This document shows positions 1 to 11,175 of a DNA stretch of 48,798 nt, piece after piece. This stretch comes from Cyanobacteria bacterium M_surface_10_m2_119 (GTDB taxonomy: Bacteria > Cyanobacteriota > Cyanobacteriia > PCC-6307 > Cyanobiaceae). The DNA lies in the NCBI GenBank assembly GCA_016882525.1, contig VGPU01000015.1:1-48798 (forward strand), read 5' to 3'. The notes below the pieces were generated by a model. The model was not told where the DNA came from. It saw only the letters and a list, made by a program, of their open reading frames with translations, and made no database searches. Each line of letters opens with the position of its first letter. The first letter of the stretch is position 1. The position numbers and the translations under genes were made by a program.

Positions 1-197
1 AGGGTGGCACCAGCCCGTTTCGCAGCGGAGGTGATGGTGTCCCTGAGGAAAGCTTCGTCGTCGAGCCTGGAGCTGTCGCAGTGATAGAGCTCGAGGATGC
101 AGTGTTTGCCCACCGTGTCGGAGACGGCGTTGGCAGGGGCGGCGCTGGTGGCGCTCCATCCAGGGTTGGGGTGGAGGGCTTGAAGGGTCTGGACCAT
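1..197 (-). CDS. speD: S-adenosylmethionine decarboxylase proenzyme, N-terminal part (cut by window edge)
   Basis: Read on the minus strand from ATG at 197 and open to the window edge (65 codons visible). The protein begins [14 protein letters not shown], followed after a short Ala/Ser-rich stretch by [13 protein letters not shown] and [22 protein letters not shown], which matches the start of bacterial SpeD. The enzyme decarboxylates S-adenosylmethionine to supply the aminopropyl donor for spermidine synthesis and is made as a proenzyme that self-cleaves at a Ser to form its pyruvoyl group. That Ser and its ESHxSxH context lie beyond the left edge, so activity cannot be judged here. It is divergent from acetate kinase, with 134 bases between the two starts. 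Confidence 0.9.
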   Translation of the reverse strand, partial: MVQTLQALHPNPGWSATSAAPANAVSDTVGKHCILELYHCDSSRLDDEAFLRDTITSAAKRAGAT

Positions 198-219
198 CGA
201 GGGTCAAGGCATGAAGAAA

Positions 220-237
220 GCAATGTAAGCCCATTGC
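220..237. promoter_or_regulatory. Inverted repeat between divergent speD and ackA
   Basis: GCAATG and CATTGC form perfect 6-base arms around a 6-base spacer, 23 bases upstream of the speD start, inside the short divergent region. The form suits a dimeric regulator or a 5'-UTR hairpin. No regulator is recognised; a 6-base arm pair may also arise by chance. Confidence 0.25.
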
Positions 238-331
238 CTGTGTTGCGCCGCACATTCACTGCGCTGCAGCAGCCTGCGGACGCTTGACTCCAGGGGCCTG
301 ATTGGAGCAGGCCTCCCCTGCCCTGCCGCCG

Positions 332-1429
332 ATGACTGCCAACCCGCCCGCCACCGCCCCGGTGCTGGTGGTGAATGCCGGCAGCTCCAGCATCAAGCTG
401 GCGCTCTGTGAGCGCGATGGCGGTCGACGCCTGTGGCAGGAGCAGCGGACCTGGGGGGTCCCTGAGGGGGGGGAGGGTCAGCCCCTCGAGGCGTTGCTGG
501 ACCAGTGGCTGGCGCCCCTGCTCAGCCAGGCGGAGCCGCCCCCGTCACTGGTGGTGCATCGCCTGGTGCATGGCAGCTCCCGGTTCACAGCCCCCACCCT
601 GCTCACGGAGGAGGTCTGCGCCGCCCTGGCCGACCTGGTGCCTCTGGCGCCACTGCATAACGGTCCGGCGCTCGCGGTGATCCGCTGGCTCGTGGATCGC
701 CCGGGCCTGGAGCAGTGGGCCTGTTTCGACATGGCGTTTCACGCCACCCTGCCGGAGGAGGCCTTCACCTATGCCATTCCCCAGGCCTGGCGGCAGCAGG
801 GCCTGCGCCGCTTCGGCTTCCACGGGCTCAATCACCAGCATGTGGGGGAGACGGCCGCCCGCAGTCTCAAGCCCCCCCTGCGGTTGATCAGCTGCCATCT
901 CGGCGCCGGCTGCTCCCTGTGTGCGATCGCCATCGGCGCCGACGGGGTGCCCCGCAGCGTCGACACCACGATGGGGTTCACGCCCCTGGAGGGCCTGGTG
1001 ATGGCCAGTCGCAGTGGCAGCGTCGATCCTGGGCTGCTGCTCCATCTGCTGCGCTCGGGGGTGGAGGCGACCGCGCTCGACCACGCCCTCAACCGTCGCA
1101 GCGGCCTGCTTGGGCTCTCCGGCCTCACCGGTGACATGCGCGAGCTCCGCAGCCAGGCCGCGGCCGGCCATCGGGGTGCCGCCCTGGCTCTGGCGGTGTT
1201 TCGCCATCGCCTGCTGCAGGGCATCGGCGCGATGGCGGCCAGCCTCGGCGGCGTCGACGCCATCGCGCTCACGGGGGGGATCGGTGAGCACGACCATGCC
1301 CTTGCCCTGGAGCTGGAGGATGCCCTGGGCTGGCTCGAACCCCTGCACTGGCTGCGGATTCCCGCCGACGAAGAGGGGCTGATGGTGCGCCAGTGCGTGG
1401 CGGCCCGGGTTGGAGCTGCCCCGGCTTGA
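332..1429 (+). CDS. ackA: Acetate kinase
   Basis: Interconverts acetyl phosphate + ADP and acetate + ATP in the cytoplasm, the ATP-yielding last step of acetate fermentation. The 365-residue product starts with VLVVNAGSSSIK, the N-terminal phosphate-binding strand of the ASKHA fold. It then has FGFHGLNHQHV, SCHLGAGCS, DTTMGFTPLEGLVMASRSGSVDPG, LTGDMREL and LTGGIGEHD, all in the family order. It is about 30 residues shorter than typical AckA, mainly at the C-terminus. ATG at 332 is chosen because the upstream in-frame TTG at 302 only adds a non-conserved stretch. No phosphotransacetylase gene lies beside it. Confidence 0.93.
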   Translation: MTANPPATAPVLVVNAGSSSIKLALCERDGGRRLWQEQRTWGVPEGGEGQPLEALLDQWLAPLLSQAEPPPSLVVHRLVHGSSRFTAPTLLTEEVCAALADLVPLAPLHNGPALAVIRWLVDRPGLEQWACFDMAFHATLPEEAFTYAIPQAWRQQGLRRFGFHGLNHQHVGETAARSLKPPLRLISCHLGAGCSLCAIAIGADGVPRSVDTTMGFTPLEGLVMASRSGSVDPGLLLHLLRSGVEATALDHALNRRSGLLGLSGLTGDMRELRSQAAAGHRGAALALAVFRHRLLQGIGAMAASLGGVDAIALTGGIGEHDHALALELEDALGWLEPLHWLRIPADEEGLMVRQCVAARVGAAPA

Positions 1430-1501
1430 GCTGGCCTTAACCGGCCTGGCACCAGACCTTCCCAGGCTGGGTGCAGAACCGCCGAACGCTCCCGGCCCGC
1501 C

Positions 1502-1816
1502 ATGGATGCCCCCTCCGCCGATGCGCTGATCCTTCGCAGCATGGAGCTGCTGGCTCACCACGGCACCACCCGCTCCGTGGAGCCCGGGGAGGTGATCTTC
1601 GCGGCCGGCGAGCCCGGGGACACGTTCTTCGGCGTGCTGGAGGGAGCGGTGCAGCTCAGCTGGGGCGACGGTGCCCAGGCGGAGCAGCTTGGCCCCGGCC
1701 GATGCTTCGGGGAAGGGGCGCTCGTGCAGCCATCCCACACCCGCCACGGCACCGCCAGGGCCCTGGAGCTGCTCGCCTCCCTGGAGGGGCGGCTGCAGGA
1801 TCTGCGGCGGGGTTAG
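1502..1816 (+). CDS. Small cyclic-nucleotide-binding-domain protein
   Basis: A 104-residue protein that is almost entirely one cNMP-binding beta-roll. PGEVIFAAGEPGDTFFGVLEG matches the first glycine-containing repeat. FGEGAL followed by RHGTARA resembles the phosphate-binding cassette, whose Arg and Thr contact the cyclic phosphate in the CRP family. There is no DNA-binding or catalytic domain, so it may be a stand-alone ligand-binding or adaptor protein. It lies between ackA and the TerB-like gene on the same strand, with gaps of about 70 and 50 bases. Whether it binds cAMP or cGMP cannot be told from sequence. Confidence 0.72.
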   Translation: MDAPSADALILRSMELLAHHGTTRSVEPGEVIFAAGEPGDTFFGVLEGAVQLSWGDGAQAEQLGPGRCFGEGALVQPSHTRHGTARALELLASLEGRLQDLRRG

Positions 1817-1867
1817 TCGGGCGTTAACGCTCGCTCGTCAGGGTTGGCCCAGCCCCCCCATTCCGCC

Positions 1868-2293
1868 ATGACCCAGGTCGTGTCCCTTTCCGAGGCCGAA
1901 GCCTTCGCTGCCATCCCCCTGGCGGCCGTGTGCTGCGACCAGACCTTTGCCCGCGAGGAAGCGGCCTTGATCCGGGAGCAGCTGATGAGCCGCTCGCCCT
2001 ACCGCACGATGGAGCCCTATGCCCTGGGCCTTCTCATCTCGGGTCTGCTGCAGCGCCTGCGCACCGAGGCCTGGCAGGGCCTCGTGGCAGCAGCGGTCCC
2101 CCTTCTGAACATCTCCCAGCAGGAAACGGCCTTCGCGCTGGCCTGCCAGCTGATTCACTGCGACCGTGTTGTGAGCGCCTCTGAGGTGGAGTTTCTCCAC
2201 GGCCTGGCTGTCGCTCTCTGCCTCAGCCCGTCCAGGTCCCATCAGATCATGGAGGTGTGCGCTCTGCTGAACCGCGACTGTCTGGCCGAATGA
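1868..2293 (+). CDS. TerB-like helical protein
   Basis: A 141-residue, mostly alpha-helical protein. The segment LLNISQQETAFALACQLIHCDRVVSASEVEFLHGLAVALCLS resembles the TerB/DjlA-like fold, in which an acidic helix-turn-helix region follows the LIxxDGxxxxxExxFL pattern. The usual DG pair is replaced here by DR. TerB-like domains occur in tellurite-resistance and membrane-stress proteins, but the exact role is unknown. ATG at 1868 is preferred to the TTG at 1844. Its stop overlaps the start of the MFS gene by 4 bases (ATGA), so the two are probably translationally coupled. Confidence 0.68.
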   Translation: MTQVVSLSEAEAFAAIPLAAVCCDQTFAREEAALIREQLMSRSPYRTMEPYALGLLISGLLQRLRTEAWQGLVAAAVPLLNISQQETAFALACQLIHCDRVVSASEVEFLHGLAVALCLSPSRSHQIMEVCALLNRDCLAE

Positions 2294-3705
2294 CCCCGCG
2301 CAGCGTCCAGGCCTACATCGAAGAGGTGCCCCACTGGGATGGCGGGGCCACCCTCACGGGCCCTCCCCTCTCAGGCATGCAGTGGCTGGTGTGGTCGCTG
2401 GCCACCGCGGGCAAGTTCTTCGAGGGCCTGATCGTGTTCATGGGTGGGATCGCCCTGCCTCTGGTGGCCGAGCAGTTCGCCATGACCAGCACCGACAAGG
2501 GTCTGGTGACGGCGGCCACCCTGGCGGGCATCCTGATCGGAGCCCTGGCCCTGGGAGGGTTGGCCGACCGCTTCGGCCGCAAGCCGGTGTTCATCGGTGA
2601 GATGGTGCTGCTGGCGGTGGCGTTGCTGGCTGCAGCCTGCAGCCCTGGCACGACCGCTCTGGTGGCGGCCCTGTTTGTGATCGGCCTGGCCCTGGGCGCC
2701 GACTATCCCACCGCCCACCTGGTGATCTCCGAGAGCATCCCGGCAGCGGTGCGGGGACGGCTGGTGCTGGGTGCCTTCAGCTTCCAGGCGCTGGGTGCGG
2801 TGCTGGGCACCGCCATCGCCGCCGTGGTGCTGGCCAGCGCTCCCAATCTGAATGCCTGGCGCATCTTCTACCTGCTGCCGGTGGCGCCGGTGGTGTGGGG
2901 CCGGCTGTTCCTGCCGGAGAGCAGCCACTGGCTGGTGAGCCAGGGCAAGGTGGAGAGGGCCGAACACCAGCTGCGCAAGCTGCTCGGCCGCAAGGATGTG
3001 CAGCTGCTCGCCGTGGAGATCGCCGAGGAGGGCCGAATCCAGCGCAGCAGCGACTGGCGCAGCCTGTACCGCGGCAAGCTGCAGCGCGCCACGATCCTGG
3101 CCTCGGTGCCCTGGTTCCTCCAGGACCTTTCCACCTACGGCATCGGCATCTTCACGCCGGTGATCATCGCGGCGGCCTTCGGAGCCTCGGCCAAGGAGCA
3201 CACCGTGGCCGCCGTGATCCACAACGACCTGCTCGGCGCCCGCGGCACCGCCCTGGTGGATCTGGGATTTCTGGTGGGGATTGCCTGTGCCATCGCCCTG
3301 GCCGACCGCTGGGGCCGCATCCCGCTCCAGATCATCGGCTTCGTGGGCTGTGCCCTGGGGCTGCTGCTCGCCGCCGCCGGCAGCCTGGGGGGCCAGAGCA
3401 ACCTGCCGGTGATCGTGGCCGGCTTCGTGCTCTTCCAGTTCATGACCAACCTCGGCCCGAACGCCCAGACCTACCTGCTGGCCGGCGAGGTCTTCCCCAC
3501 CCCGGTGCGCGGCCTGGGGGCGGGCCTTGCCGCCGCCACCGGCAAGGTGGGGGCGGTGCTCACCGCCTTCCTGTTCCCGATCCTGCTGGCCGACTGGGGC
3601 ACGGAACGGCTGCTGCCCCTGCTGGCCATCACCTCCCTGGTGGGGGCCGCCATCACCTGGGCCTACCGGATCGAGACCACCGGCAAGGCCATGGATGCGA
3701 TCTAG
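2290..3705 (+). CDS. MFS transporter, sugar/organic-acid:H+ symporter type
   Basis: A 471-residue, 12-helix major facilitator protein of the inner membrane. GGLADRFGRKP is the loop 2-3 MFS signature, and a second half-repeat copy is ALADRWGRIP. PESSHWLVSQGK corresponds to the PESPRWL motif of the sugar-porter and metabolite:H+ symporter branches, and VFPTPVRGLGAG to the helix 10-11 signature. The substrate cannot be assigned. ATG 2290 overlaps the TGA of the TerB-like gene, which makes it the best start; an upstream in-frame start at 2257 would overlap that gene further. The last codons and stop lie in the first copy of a 15-base tandem repeat. Confidence 0.85.
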   Translation: MTPRSVQAYIEEVPHWDGGATLTGPPLSGMQWLVWSLATAGKFFEGLIVFMGGIALPLVAEQFAMTSTDKGLVTAATLAGILIGALALGGLADRFGRKPVFIGEMVLLAVALLAAACSPGTTALVAALFVIGLALGADYPTAHLVISESIPAAVRGRLVLGAFSFQALGAVLGTAIAAVVLASAPNLNAWRIFYLLPVAPVVWGRLFLPESSHWLVSQGKVERAEHQLRKLLGRKDVQLLAVEIAEEGRIQRSSDWRSLYRGKLQRATILASVPWFLQDLSTYGIGIFTPVIIAAAFGASAKEHTVAAVIHNDLLGARGTALVDLGFLVGIACAIALADRWGRIPLQIIGFVGCALGLLLAAAGSLGGQSNLPVIVAGFVLFQFMTNLGPNAQTYLLAGEVFPTPVRGLGAGLAAATGKVGAVLTAFLFPILLADWGTERLLPLLAITSLVGAAITWAYRIETTGKAMDAI

Positions 3706-3759
3706 GTGGACGCGATTTAGGTGGATGCGATTGAGGTGGACGCGATCTCGGTGAATGCG
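3694..3759. repeat. 15-base tandem repeat, 4.4 copies, over the MFS stop codon
   Basis: Units at 3694-3708, 3709-3723, 3724-3738 and 3739-3753 plus 6 bases of a fifth, each of form GAYGCGATYNNGGTG. In the MFS frame they read VDAI followed by TAG, TAG, GAG and TCG in turn, so the first copy supplies the stop codon. The array fills the gap to the convergent sulfide:quinone oxidoreductase gene. Confidence 0.9.
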
Positions 3760-3769
3760 TCCTGCGCCC

Positions 3770-4987
3770 TCAGCGTTTCACCCCGGGGATGAAGCGGCGC
3801 TCGTGCTGAGCGCCGGCCAGCATGCGGTTCCAGTAAAGAGCAGGCAGGATCTTGCGCTTCACAAACCACATGCTCCAGCGCTCCTTGGTGGGATCGAGCG
3901 GGAACGAGGGGGTGGGCTCGGCCTTATAGTTGAACTCGGCCATGATCGTCTTGCCGTAGCCGGTGATCAGCGGGCAGCAGCTGTAGCCGTCGTAGGCGGC
4001 CTCCAGGGGCAGACCATCGAGGTGGGCGAGCAGGTTGGCCACCACCACCGGCGCCTGGCCACGCACGGCGGCGGCGGTTTTCGAGTTGGGCATGCCGCTC
4101 ACATCGCCCAGGGAGAACACGTTCGGGTAGCGCACGTGCTGGAGGTTGTACTGGTCCACCTCCACGAAGCCCGCGCCGTTGGCCAGGGGGCTGGTGGCCA
4201 CCACATCGGGGGCGGCCATCGGCGGGGTCACGTGCAGCAGGTCGTAGGGGATCACCTCCTCGCGGGTGGCCTCTCCCTCCGTGACGCTGAACACCGCTTC
4301 TTTCCTATCGGCGCGCACGGCGGTGAGCACGTGGTTGTAGCGGGCGTCGATGCCCTTGCGGGCCACCACCTCCCGCAGGGGAGCCGCATAGGTGGGGATG
4401 CCGAAGATGCCCGGGGTGGCGGTGGCATAGATCACCTTGGCGTTGAGCCGCTTCTTCTTGAAGACGTCGTCGGCCAGGTAGGCGATCTTCTGGGGCGCGC
4501 CGGGGCACTTGATTGGCATCGGCGCACAGGTGAACACGGCATTGCCGCCCTTGAACGCCTGGATGGCCTCCCAGGTGTAGGGGGCGAAGTCCTTGCTGTA
4601 GTTGCTGCACACGCCGCCCTGGCCCAGGGCATCCGTGAGCCCTTGGATCTTGTCCCAGCAGAGCTTGAGGCCAATGGCCACGATCAGCACGTCGTAGCTG
4701 AGGGTGTCGCCGGCGGTGGTGGTGACGCTGTTGTGATCGGGATCAAAGCCAGCAACCCCGGCCTGAATCCAGTGCACTCCTGAAGGGATCAGGTCTCGTT
4801 CGGCGCGCCTGGTTTCCTCGAGGCTGAACACCCCGCCCCCCACCAGGGTCCATCCCGGTTGGTAGTAGTGCTCGCCGGAGGGCTCCAGGATCGTCACCTC
4901 GAGCGACGGGCGCGCTCGCCTGAGCTGGGCGGCAACGGTGATGCCGGCGGCACCGCCGCCAACGATCAGGATCGGGTGGTGGGCCAT
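3770..4987 (-). CDS. sqr: Sulfide:quinone oxidoreductase-like flavoprotein
   Basis: A 405-residue FAD protein of the two-dinucleotide-binding-domain family. ILIVGGGAAGITVAAQL (about residues 6-22) is the FAD-binding Rossmann motif and VFSLGDVSGMPNSKTAAAV the second FAD contact. PIKCPGAPQKIAYL (Cys161) and YSCCPLITGYGKT match the two catalytic-Cys regions of mitochondrial-type (type II) sulfide:quinone reductases; GVCSNYS adds Cys127. The expected role is membrane-peripheral oxidation of sulfide to polysulfide or persulfide with electrons going to plastoquinone. A related NADH dehydrogenase is less likely because of the Cys pattern. It stands alone, with a direct repeat 52-72 bases before its start. 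Confidence 0.85.
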   Translation of the reverse strand: MAHHPILIVGGGAAGITVAAQLRRARPSLEVTILEPSGEHYYQPGWTLVGGGVFSLEETRRAERDLIPSGVHWIQAGVAGFDPDHNSVTTTAGDTLSYDVLIVAIGLKLCWDKIQGLTDALGQGGVCSNYSKDFAPYTWEAIQAFKGGNAVFTCAPMPIKCPGAPQKIAYLADDVFKKKRLNAKVIYATATPGIFGIPTYAAPLREVVARKGIDARYNHVLTAVRADRKEAVFSVTEGEATREEVIPYDLLHVTPPMAAPDVVATSPLANGAGFVEVDQYNLQHVRYPNVFSLGDVSGMPNSKTAAAVRGQAPVVVANLLAHLDGLPLEAAYDGYSCCPLITGYGKTIMAEFNYKAEPTPSFPLDPTKERWSMWFVKRKILPALYWNRMLAGAQHERRFIPGVKR

Positions 4988-5038
4988 GGCAGGTGCGGGG
5001 GCTGCAGCGGAGGGTGCAGCGCTGGCGGGTGGTGAACT

Positions 5039-5059
5039 GATTCAGTCACAGATTTAGTC
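5039..5059. promoter_or_regulatory. Direct repeat upstream of the sulfide:quinone oxidoreductase gene
   Basis: GATTCAGTC and GATTTAGTC (8 of 9 identical) are separated by ACA, giving a 12-base period; on the coding strand GACTAAATC precedes GACTGAATC. The pair sits 52-72 bases before the sqr ATG, where an activator or repressor could act, in an AT-richer patch of GC-rich DNA. No known consensus is recognised. Confidence 0.35.
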
Positions 5060-5125
5060 CCGCGCCAGGGGTGGCGCTTGGCATTGCAGCGATGTGTCGC
5101 AGCCTCCTGGCACCCCCGGCCCGGC

Positions 5126-5353
5126 TCAGATGGCCGGCTGCTCCACTTCGCGCTTGAGCAGGGCGTAGAGGTAGTCGGGCGACTTGTAGCGGCCGGGCAG
5201 ACATTTCTGCAGCAGGCTCAGCCGCTCCCAGCACACCGTGCGCTGGATGGCTTCGAAGCTGCGGCCGTCGCGGATCAGCAGGCGCAGGGCCTTGCAGTAG
5301 GTGGGATACCCAGCCTCCAGTTCCCCGATCGTGAGCTTGGCAGCAGCGGCCAT
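5126..5353 (-). CDS. Conserved small cyanobacterial protein of unknown function
   Basis: A 75-residue, soluble, helix-rich protein with two Cys. The sequence includes [24 protein letters not shown] and [23 protein letters not shown], ending in [15 protein letters not shown]. It looks like a real gene: ATG start, balanced amino-acid composition unlike the Arg/Ala/Pro-rich shadow frames, and a clean gap on both sides. It is divergent from pyrC (137 bases) and 138 bases upstream of the sqr gene on the same strand. I do not recognise a named domain. Confidence 0.65.
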   Translation of the reverse strand: MAAAAKLTIGELEAGYPTYCKALRLLIRDGRSFEAIQRTVCWERLSLLQKCLPGRYKSPDYLYALLKREVEQPAI

Positions 5354-5490
5354 GGGGCACTGGCGATTCCATCGACCTTAGGAAGGCGCGTGCGGCCGCC
5401 AGGGGGCTCCCGGTCACGGAGGCTCCGGCTCGACACGAATCCTTACGGGATGCCCTCTGGCAGGGTGGATCCAGCCGATCTCCGCTGCCC

Positions 5491-6558
5491 ATGGCTGCCC
5501 GGCAGCTCACCATTCGCCAGCCCGACGACTGGCACGTGCACCTGCGGGACGGGGCGATGCTGCAGGCCGTGGCCCCGGCCACGGCCGCCCAGTTCGCCCG
5601 GGCGATCGTGATGCCCAACCTCAGGCCGCCGGTCACCACCGTGGCCGCTGCCAGCGCCTACCGGGAGCGCATCCGGGCGGCCCTGCCGGATGGCAGTGGC
5701 TTCACGCCACTGATGACGGCCTATCTCACGGACACCATTGATCCGGAGGAGATCGAGCGGGGCTTCGGCGAGGAGGTGTTCACCGCCTGCAAGCTCTACC
5801 CCGCCGGCGCCACCACCAACTCCGATTCCGGCGTCACGGCGATCGATCGGATCGAGCCGGTGCTGGCAGTGATGGAGCGGATCGGCATGCCGCTGCTGAT
5901 CCACGGCGAGGTCACCGATGCCGAGATCGACATCTTTGATCGCGAGGCGGTGTTCATCGAGCGGGTGCTGGAGCCGCTGCTGGCGCGCCATCCGGGCCTG
6001 AAGGTGGTGCTGGAGCACATCACCACCAGCGATGCGGTGGATTTCGTGCGCAGCGGCCCGGCCAACCTGGCGGCCACGATCACCCCGCACCACCTGCACA
6101 TCAACCGCAACGCGATGTTTGCCGGTGGCCTGCGGCCCGACTTCTACTGCCTGCCGGTGGCCAAGCGGGAGCTGCACCGCATCGCCCTCCGGGCGGCGGC
6201 CACCTCCGGCAACCCCAAATTCTTTCTGGGCACCGACTCGGCCCCCCACAGCCGCGAGGCCAAGGAGTCGGCCTGCGGCTGCGCCGGGATCTACAACGCC
6301 CCGTTCGCGATCGAGAGCTACGCGGCGGTGTTTGAGCAGGAGAACGCCCTCCATCGCCTGGAGGGCTTCGCCTCGGAGTTTGGTCCCCGCTTTTACGGGC
6401 TGCCCCTCAACCCCGGCTCCATCACTCTGGAGGAGCAGCCTTTGGCGGTGCCTCCTGTCTTGCATCTCAACGATGCCGCCGGCACCTCCGTGAATCTGGT
6501 GCCGTTCCATGCCGGCCAGACCCTGCCCTGGCGTGTGCAGGCCCACGAAGCTCAATAG
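5491..6558 (+). CDS. pyrC: Dihydroorotase, homodimeric class II
   Basis: Catalyses the reversible cyclisation of N-carbamoyl-aspartate to dihydroorotate, step three of pyrimidine synthesis. The 355-residue length is typical of class II enzymes. Visible zinc-site residues: His15 and His17 in [10 protein letters not shown], the carboxylated Lys101 in [12 protein letters not shown], His in LLIHGEVTD, His in [10 protein letters not shown] and Asp in [17 protein letters not shown] and the C-terminal NPGSITLEE region also fit. The ATG at 5491 gives the normal N-terminus. The PyrF-PyrE fusion for later steps lies about 6.5 kb away. The stop lies in a 20-base duplication. Confidence 0.95.
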   Translation: MAARQLTIRQPDDWHVHLRDGAMLQAVAPATAAQFARAIVMPNLRPPVTTVAAASAYRERIRAALPDGSGFTPLMTAYLTDTIDPEEIERGFGEEVFTACKLYPAGATTNSDSGVTAIDRIEPVLAVMERIGMPLLIHGEVTDAEIDIFDREAVFIERVLEPLLARHPGLKVVLEHITTSDAVDFVRSGPANLAATITPHHLHINRNAMFAGGLRPDFYCLPVAKRELHRIALRAAATSGNPKFFLGTDSAPHSREAKESACGCAGIYNAPFAIESYAAVFEQENALHRLEGFASEFGPRFYGLPLNPGSITLEEQPLAVPPVLHLNDAAGTSVNLVPFHAGQTLPWRVQAHEAQ

Positions 6559-6586
6559 CCATTCAGGAAGCTCAACAGCTATTCAG
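6547..6586. repeat. 20-base tandem duplication over the pyrC and pyk-like stop codons
   Basis: GAAGCTCAATAGCCATTCAG at 6547-6566 is followed directly by GAAGCTCAACAGCTATTCAG at 6567-6586 (18 of 20 identical). The pyrC TAG lies in the first copy and the TGA of the convergent pyruvate-kinase-like gene ends in the second. The first copy has TAG where the second has CAG. Confidence 0.9.
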
Positions 6587-8447
6587 AAGGAGAGACAACA
6601 GAGCATCTGATCCGGCTGATCGGTGCTGTTGTCGGAGCGGGTGATGCCGGAGCGCTCGATGATCCGCCGCAGGCTGCGCACCGCCGCGGTGATGTTGGTG
6701 CCCTTGTTGAGCATCAGTGCTTCGGCCCGCGCTCCCATGGCGGCGTCAGTGATCTCCGGGCGGGTGGGGGTGCCGTGCTGGGCCATGGTCTCCAGCACCT
6801 GGGTGGCCCAGATGCAGGGCACATGGGCTGCGGTGCAGATGCGCAGGATTTCTTCCTGGATGCCACTGAGGGCTTCCCAGCCGCACTCAATTGCCAGATC
6901 GCCGCGGGCGATCATCACGCCAAGGGGGGTGGACTGGCGCATGGCGGCCAGCAGCAGCCTGGGGAGGTTGAGGAAGGCCTGGTGGGTCTCGATCTTCAGC
7001 ACCAGGCCCGTGCTTCCGGCCCCTGCGGCAGCTTCCTGCGCCCCCAGGGCCGCCTGCAGGCAGGCGATGTCGGCCTCGCTGCGCACGAAGGAGTAGTTGA
7101 TCAGGTCGGCCTGTTGGCAGGCGATGGTCAGGTCGTCCAGATCCTTGGCGGTGAGGGTCGGGGTGTGCAGGGGGGTGTCGGGGAGATTGATGCCCTTGTC
7201 GGCCCGCAGCCGGCTGCCCCGCGGCTTGGCCTGGGTGATCTCCAGCTCCACCCAGCTCCCCCCTGCGGGGGGTAGGGCCACCACCCGGGCGGCGATCTTG
7301 CCGTCGTCGAACAGCACCCGATCGCCCAGGGCCAGCTCCTCCAGCACCTCGGGCAGGGTGCAGGCGATCGCCGCCGGAGCCTCAGGCTTCTGCTCCGGAT
7401 CCGCCGCGGGGGGCATTGCTTGGGTTGTGGTGAGGCGCAGGTGCTGACCGCGCTGCAGCAGCAGGTCCCCCGGGCTGTCCGGCAGGGGCGCCACGGTGAG
7501 CGTGGCTGTTCCACCTTCCTGCCGGAAGACCAGGCCACTCACGAACCGGCAGTGCTGGCGGCAGTGCAGCAGCAGCCAACCGCTCCCCTGCTCACGCACC
7601 ACCAGCTCGCGCCAGCGGCCGGAGGCATCCCGGCTGCGCAGGCGGTCGCCACAGCTCAGCTCCCCCCAGTCGGTTCCCAGCGTTGGCAGTCGCACCAGCT
7701 CCCCGGCCCGCAGGTCTGCTGCAGCCGCTCCACTGGTGGGCTCCGGGCTGCCGGGCAGTGTCGCCAGGATCCGGGCCGGCTGCTGCAGGCGCCCATAGCG
7801 ATCCCGCAGGGGCCGCGCCGCGACCACCCCTGGCTGGGCCGGCAGGTTGGCGGTGCGCAGCTTGGGGCCGGCCAGATCCATGGCGATGCGGCAGGGGCGC
7901 CCGTGCCTGGCCGCGGCGGCCCGCACCTGGCTGGCCAGGGCGGTCCAGATCGCCGGGGTGTCGTGGGCGCAGTTGATGCGGGCGATGTCCATGCCGGCGG
8001 CCACCAGCTCCTCCACCAGCGCCGGGGCGTCGGCGGCTTCAGCGGGCAACGTCACCATGATGGCGTTGCAGCTGCCCAGCAGCTGCTCGCCGTTGCGGCG
8101 CAGCAGGGCGTGGCCCGCCGCGAAGCTCAGGGGGGCCTCTGCCGCTGTCGCTGGGGCTGGCGCGCCAGGCTGGCCGAGGAGGCTCTGCACCACGCCGATC
8201 AGGCTGCTCAGGCTGGCCAGCAGGTGGGGATCACAGCCGGCCAGGGTGCTGAGGCCCCGCTCCCGCAGGCTGGTCTGCAGCCCGGGGTGGTTGTGCCGGT
8301 GGAAGGCGATGAAGTGCAGCAGGTTGCGGGCGCTGGCCCGGTAGGGCTCGGCCACAGCCTGCAGCAGCTCCGCCTGCTCCTGTTCAAAGCTCTCCAGCTG
8401 CTCGCGCAGCCGCCGGAGTGCATCCAGCAGCTTCTCCAGGCCCATCG

Positions 8448-8451
<4 letters not shown>
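6583..8451 (-). CDS. Pyruvate kinase-like protein lacking the C-terminal regulatory domain
   Basis: A 622-residue protein with an N-terminal helical segment of about 130 residues not found in ordinary pyruvate kinase, followed by a PK barrel. ARINCAHD corresponds to the RLNFSHG motif, AMDLAGPKLRT to the A-domain core, VLKIETHQA carries the catalytic Lys, and IARGDLAIE matches the metal-site KGDLGVE motif. ATQVLETM retains the Thr that contacts substrate. After PTRPEITDAAMGARAEALML it ends at NKGTNITAAVRSL and a short tail, so the C-terminal allosteric domain is absent. It may convert phosphoenolpyruvate to pyruvate without the usual effector site. ATG 8451 overlaps the glgP stop by 4 bases, implying coupling. 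Confidence 0.75.
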
Positions 8452-11033
<2,582 letters not shown>

Positions 11034-11175
11034 GGCGGGATGTCACTGGCATGGCTCCAGGCTGGGAGCGCTGCGTTAAGGCTTCGTTGTTGTGGCCGGC
11101 CCGGTTCAGGGGTATCTCTGGATCAGGGCAGCCGCCCGCTCGGGCGCTGCAACGACGGGGTCCGCCTGCAAGACG

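Noticed and set aside
81-287. 68-residue plus-strand frame at the left edge
   Set aside because: The minus strand encodes the conserved SpeD N-terminus across most of this interval.
3694-3759. CRISPR array
   Set aside because: Units are direct 15-base tandem copies without spacers; no cas genes are present.
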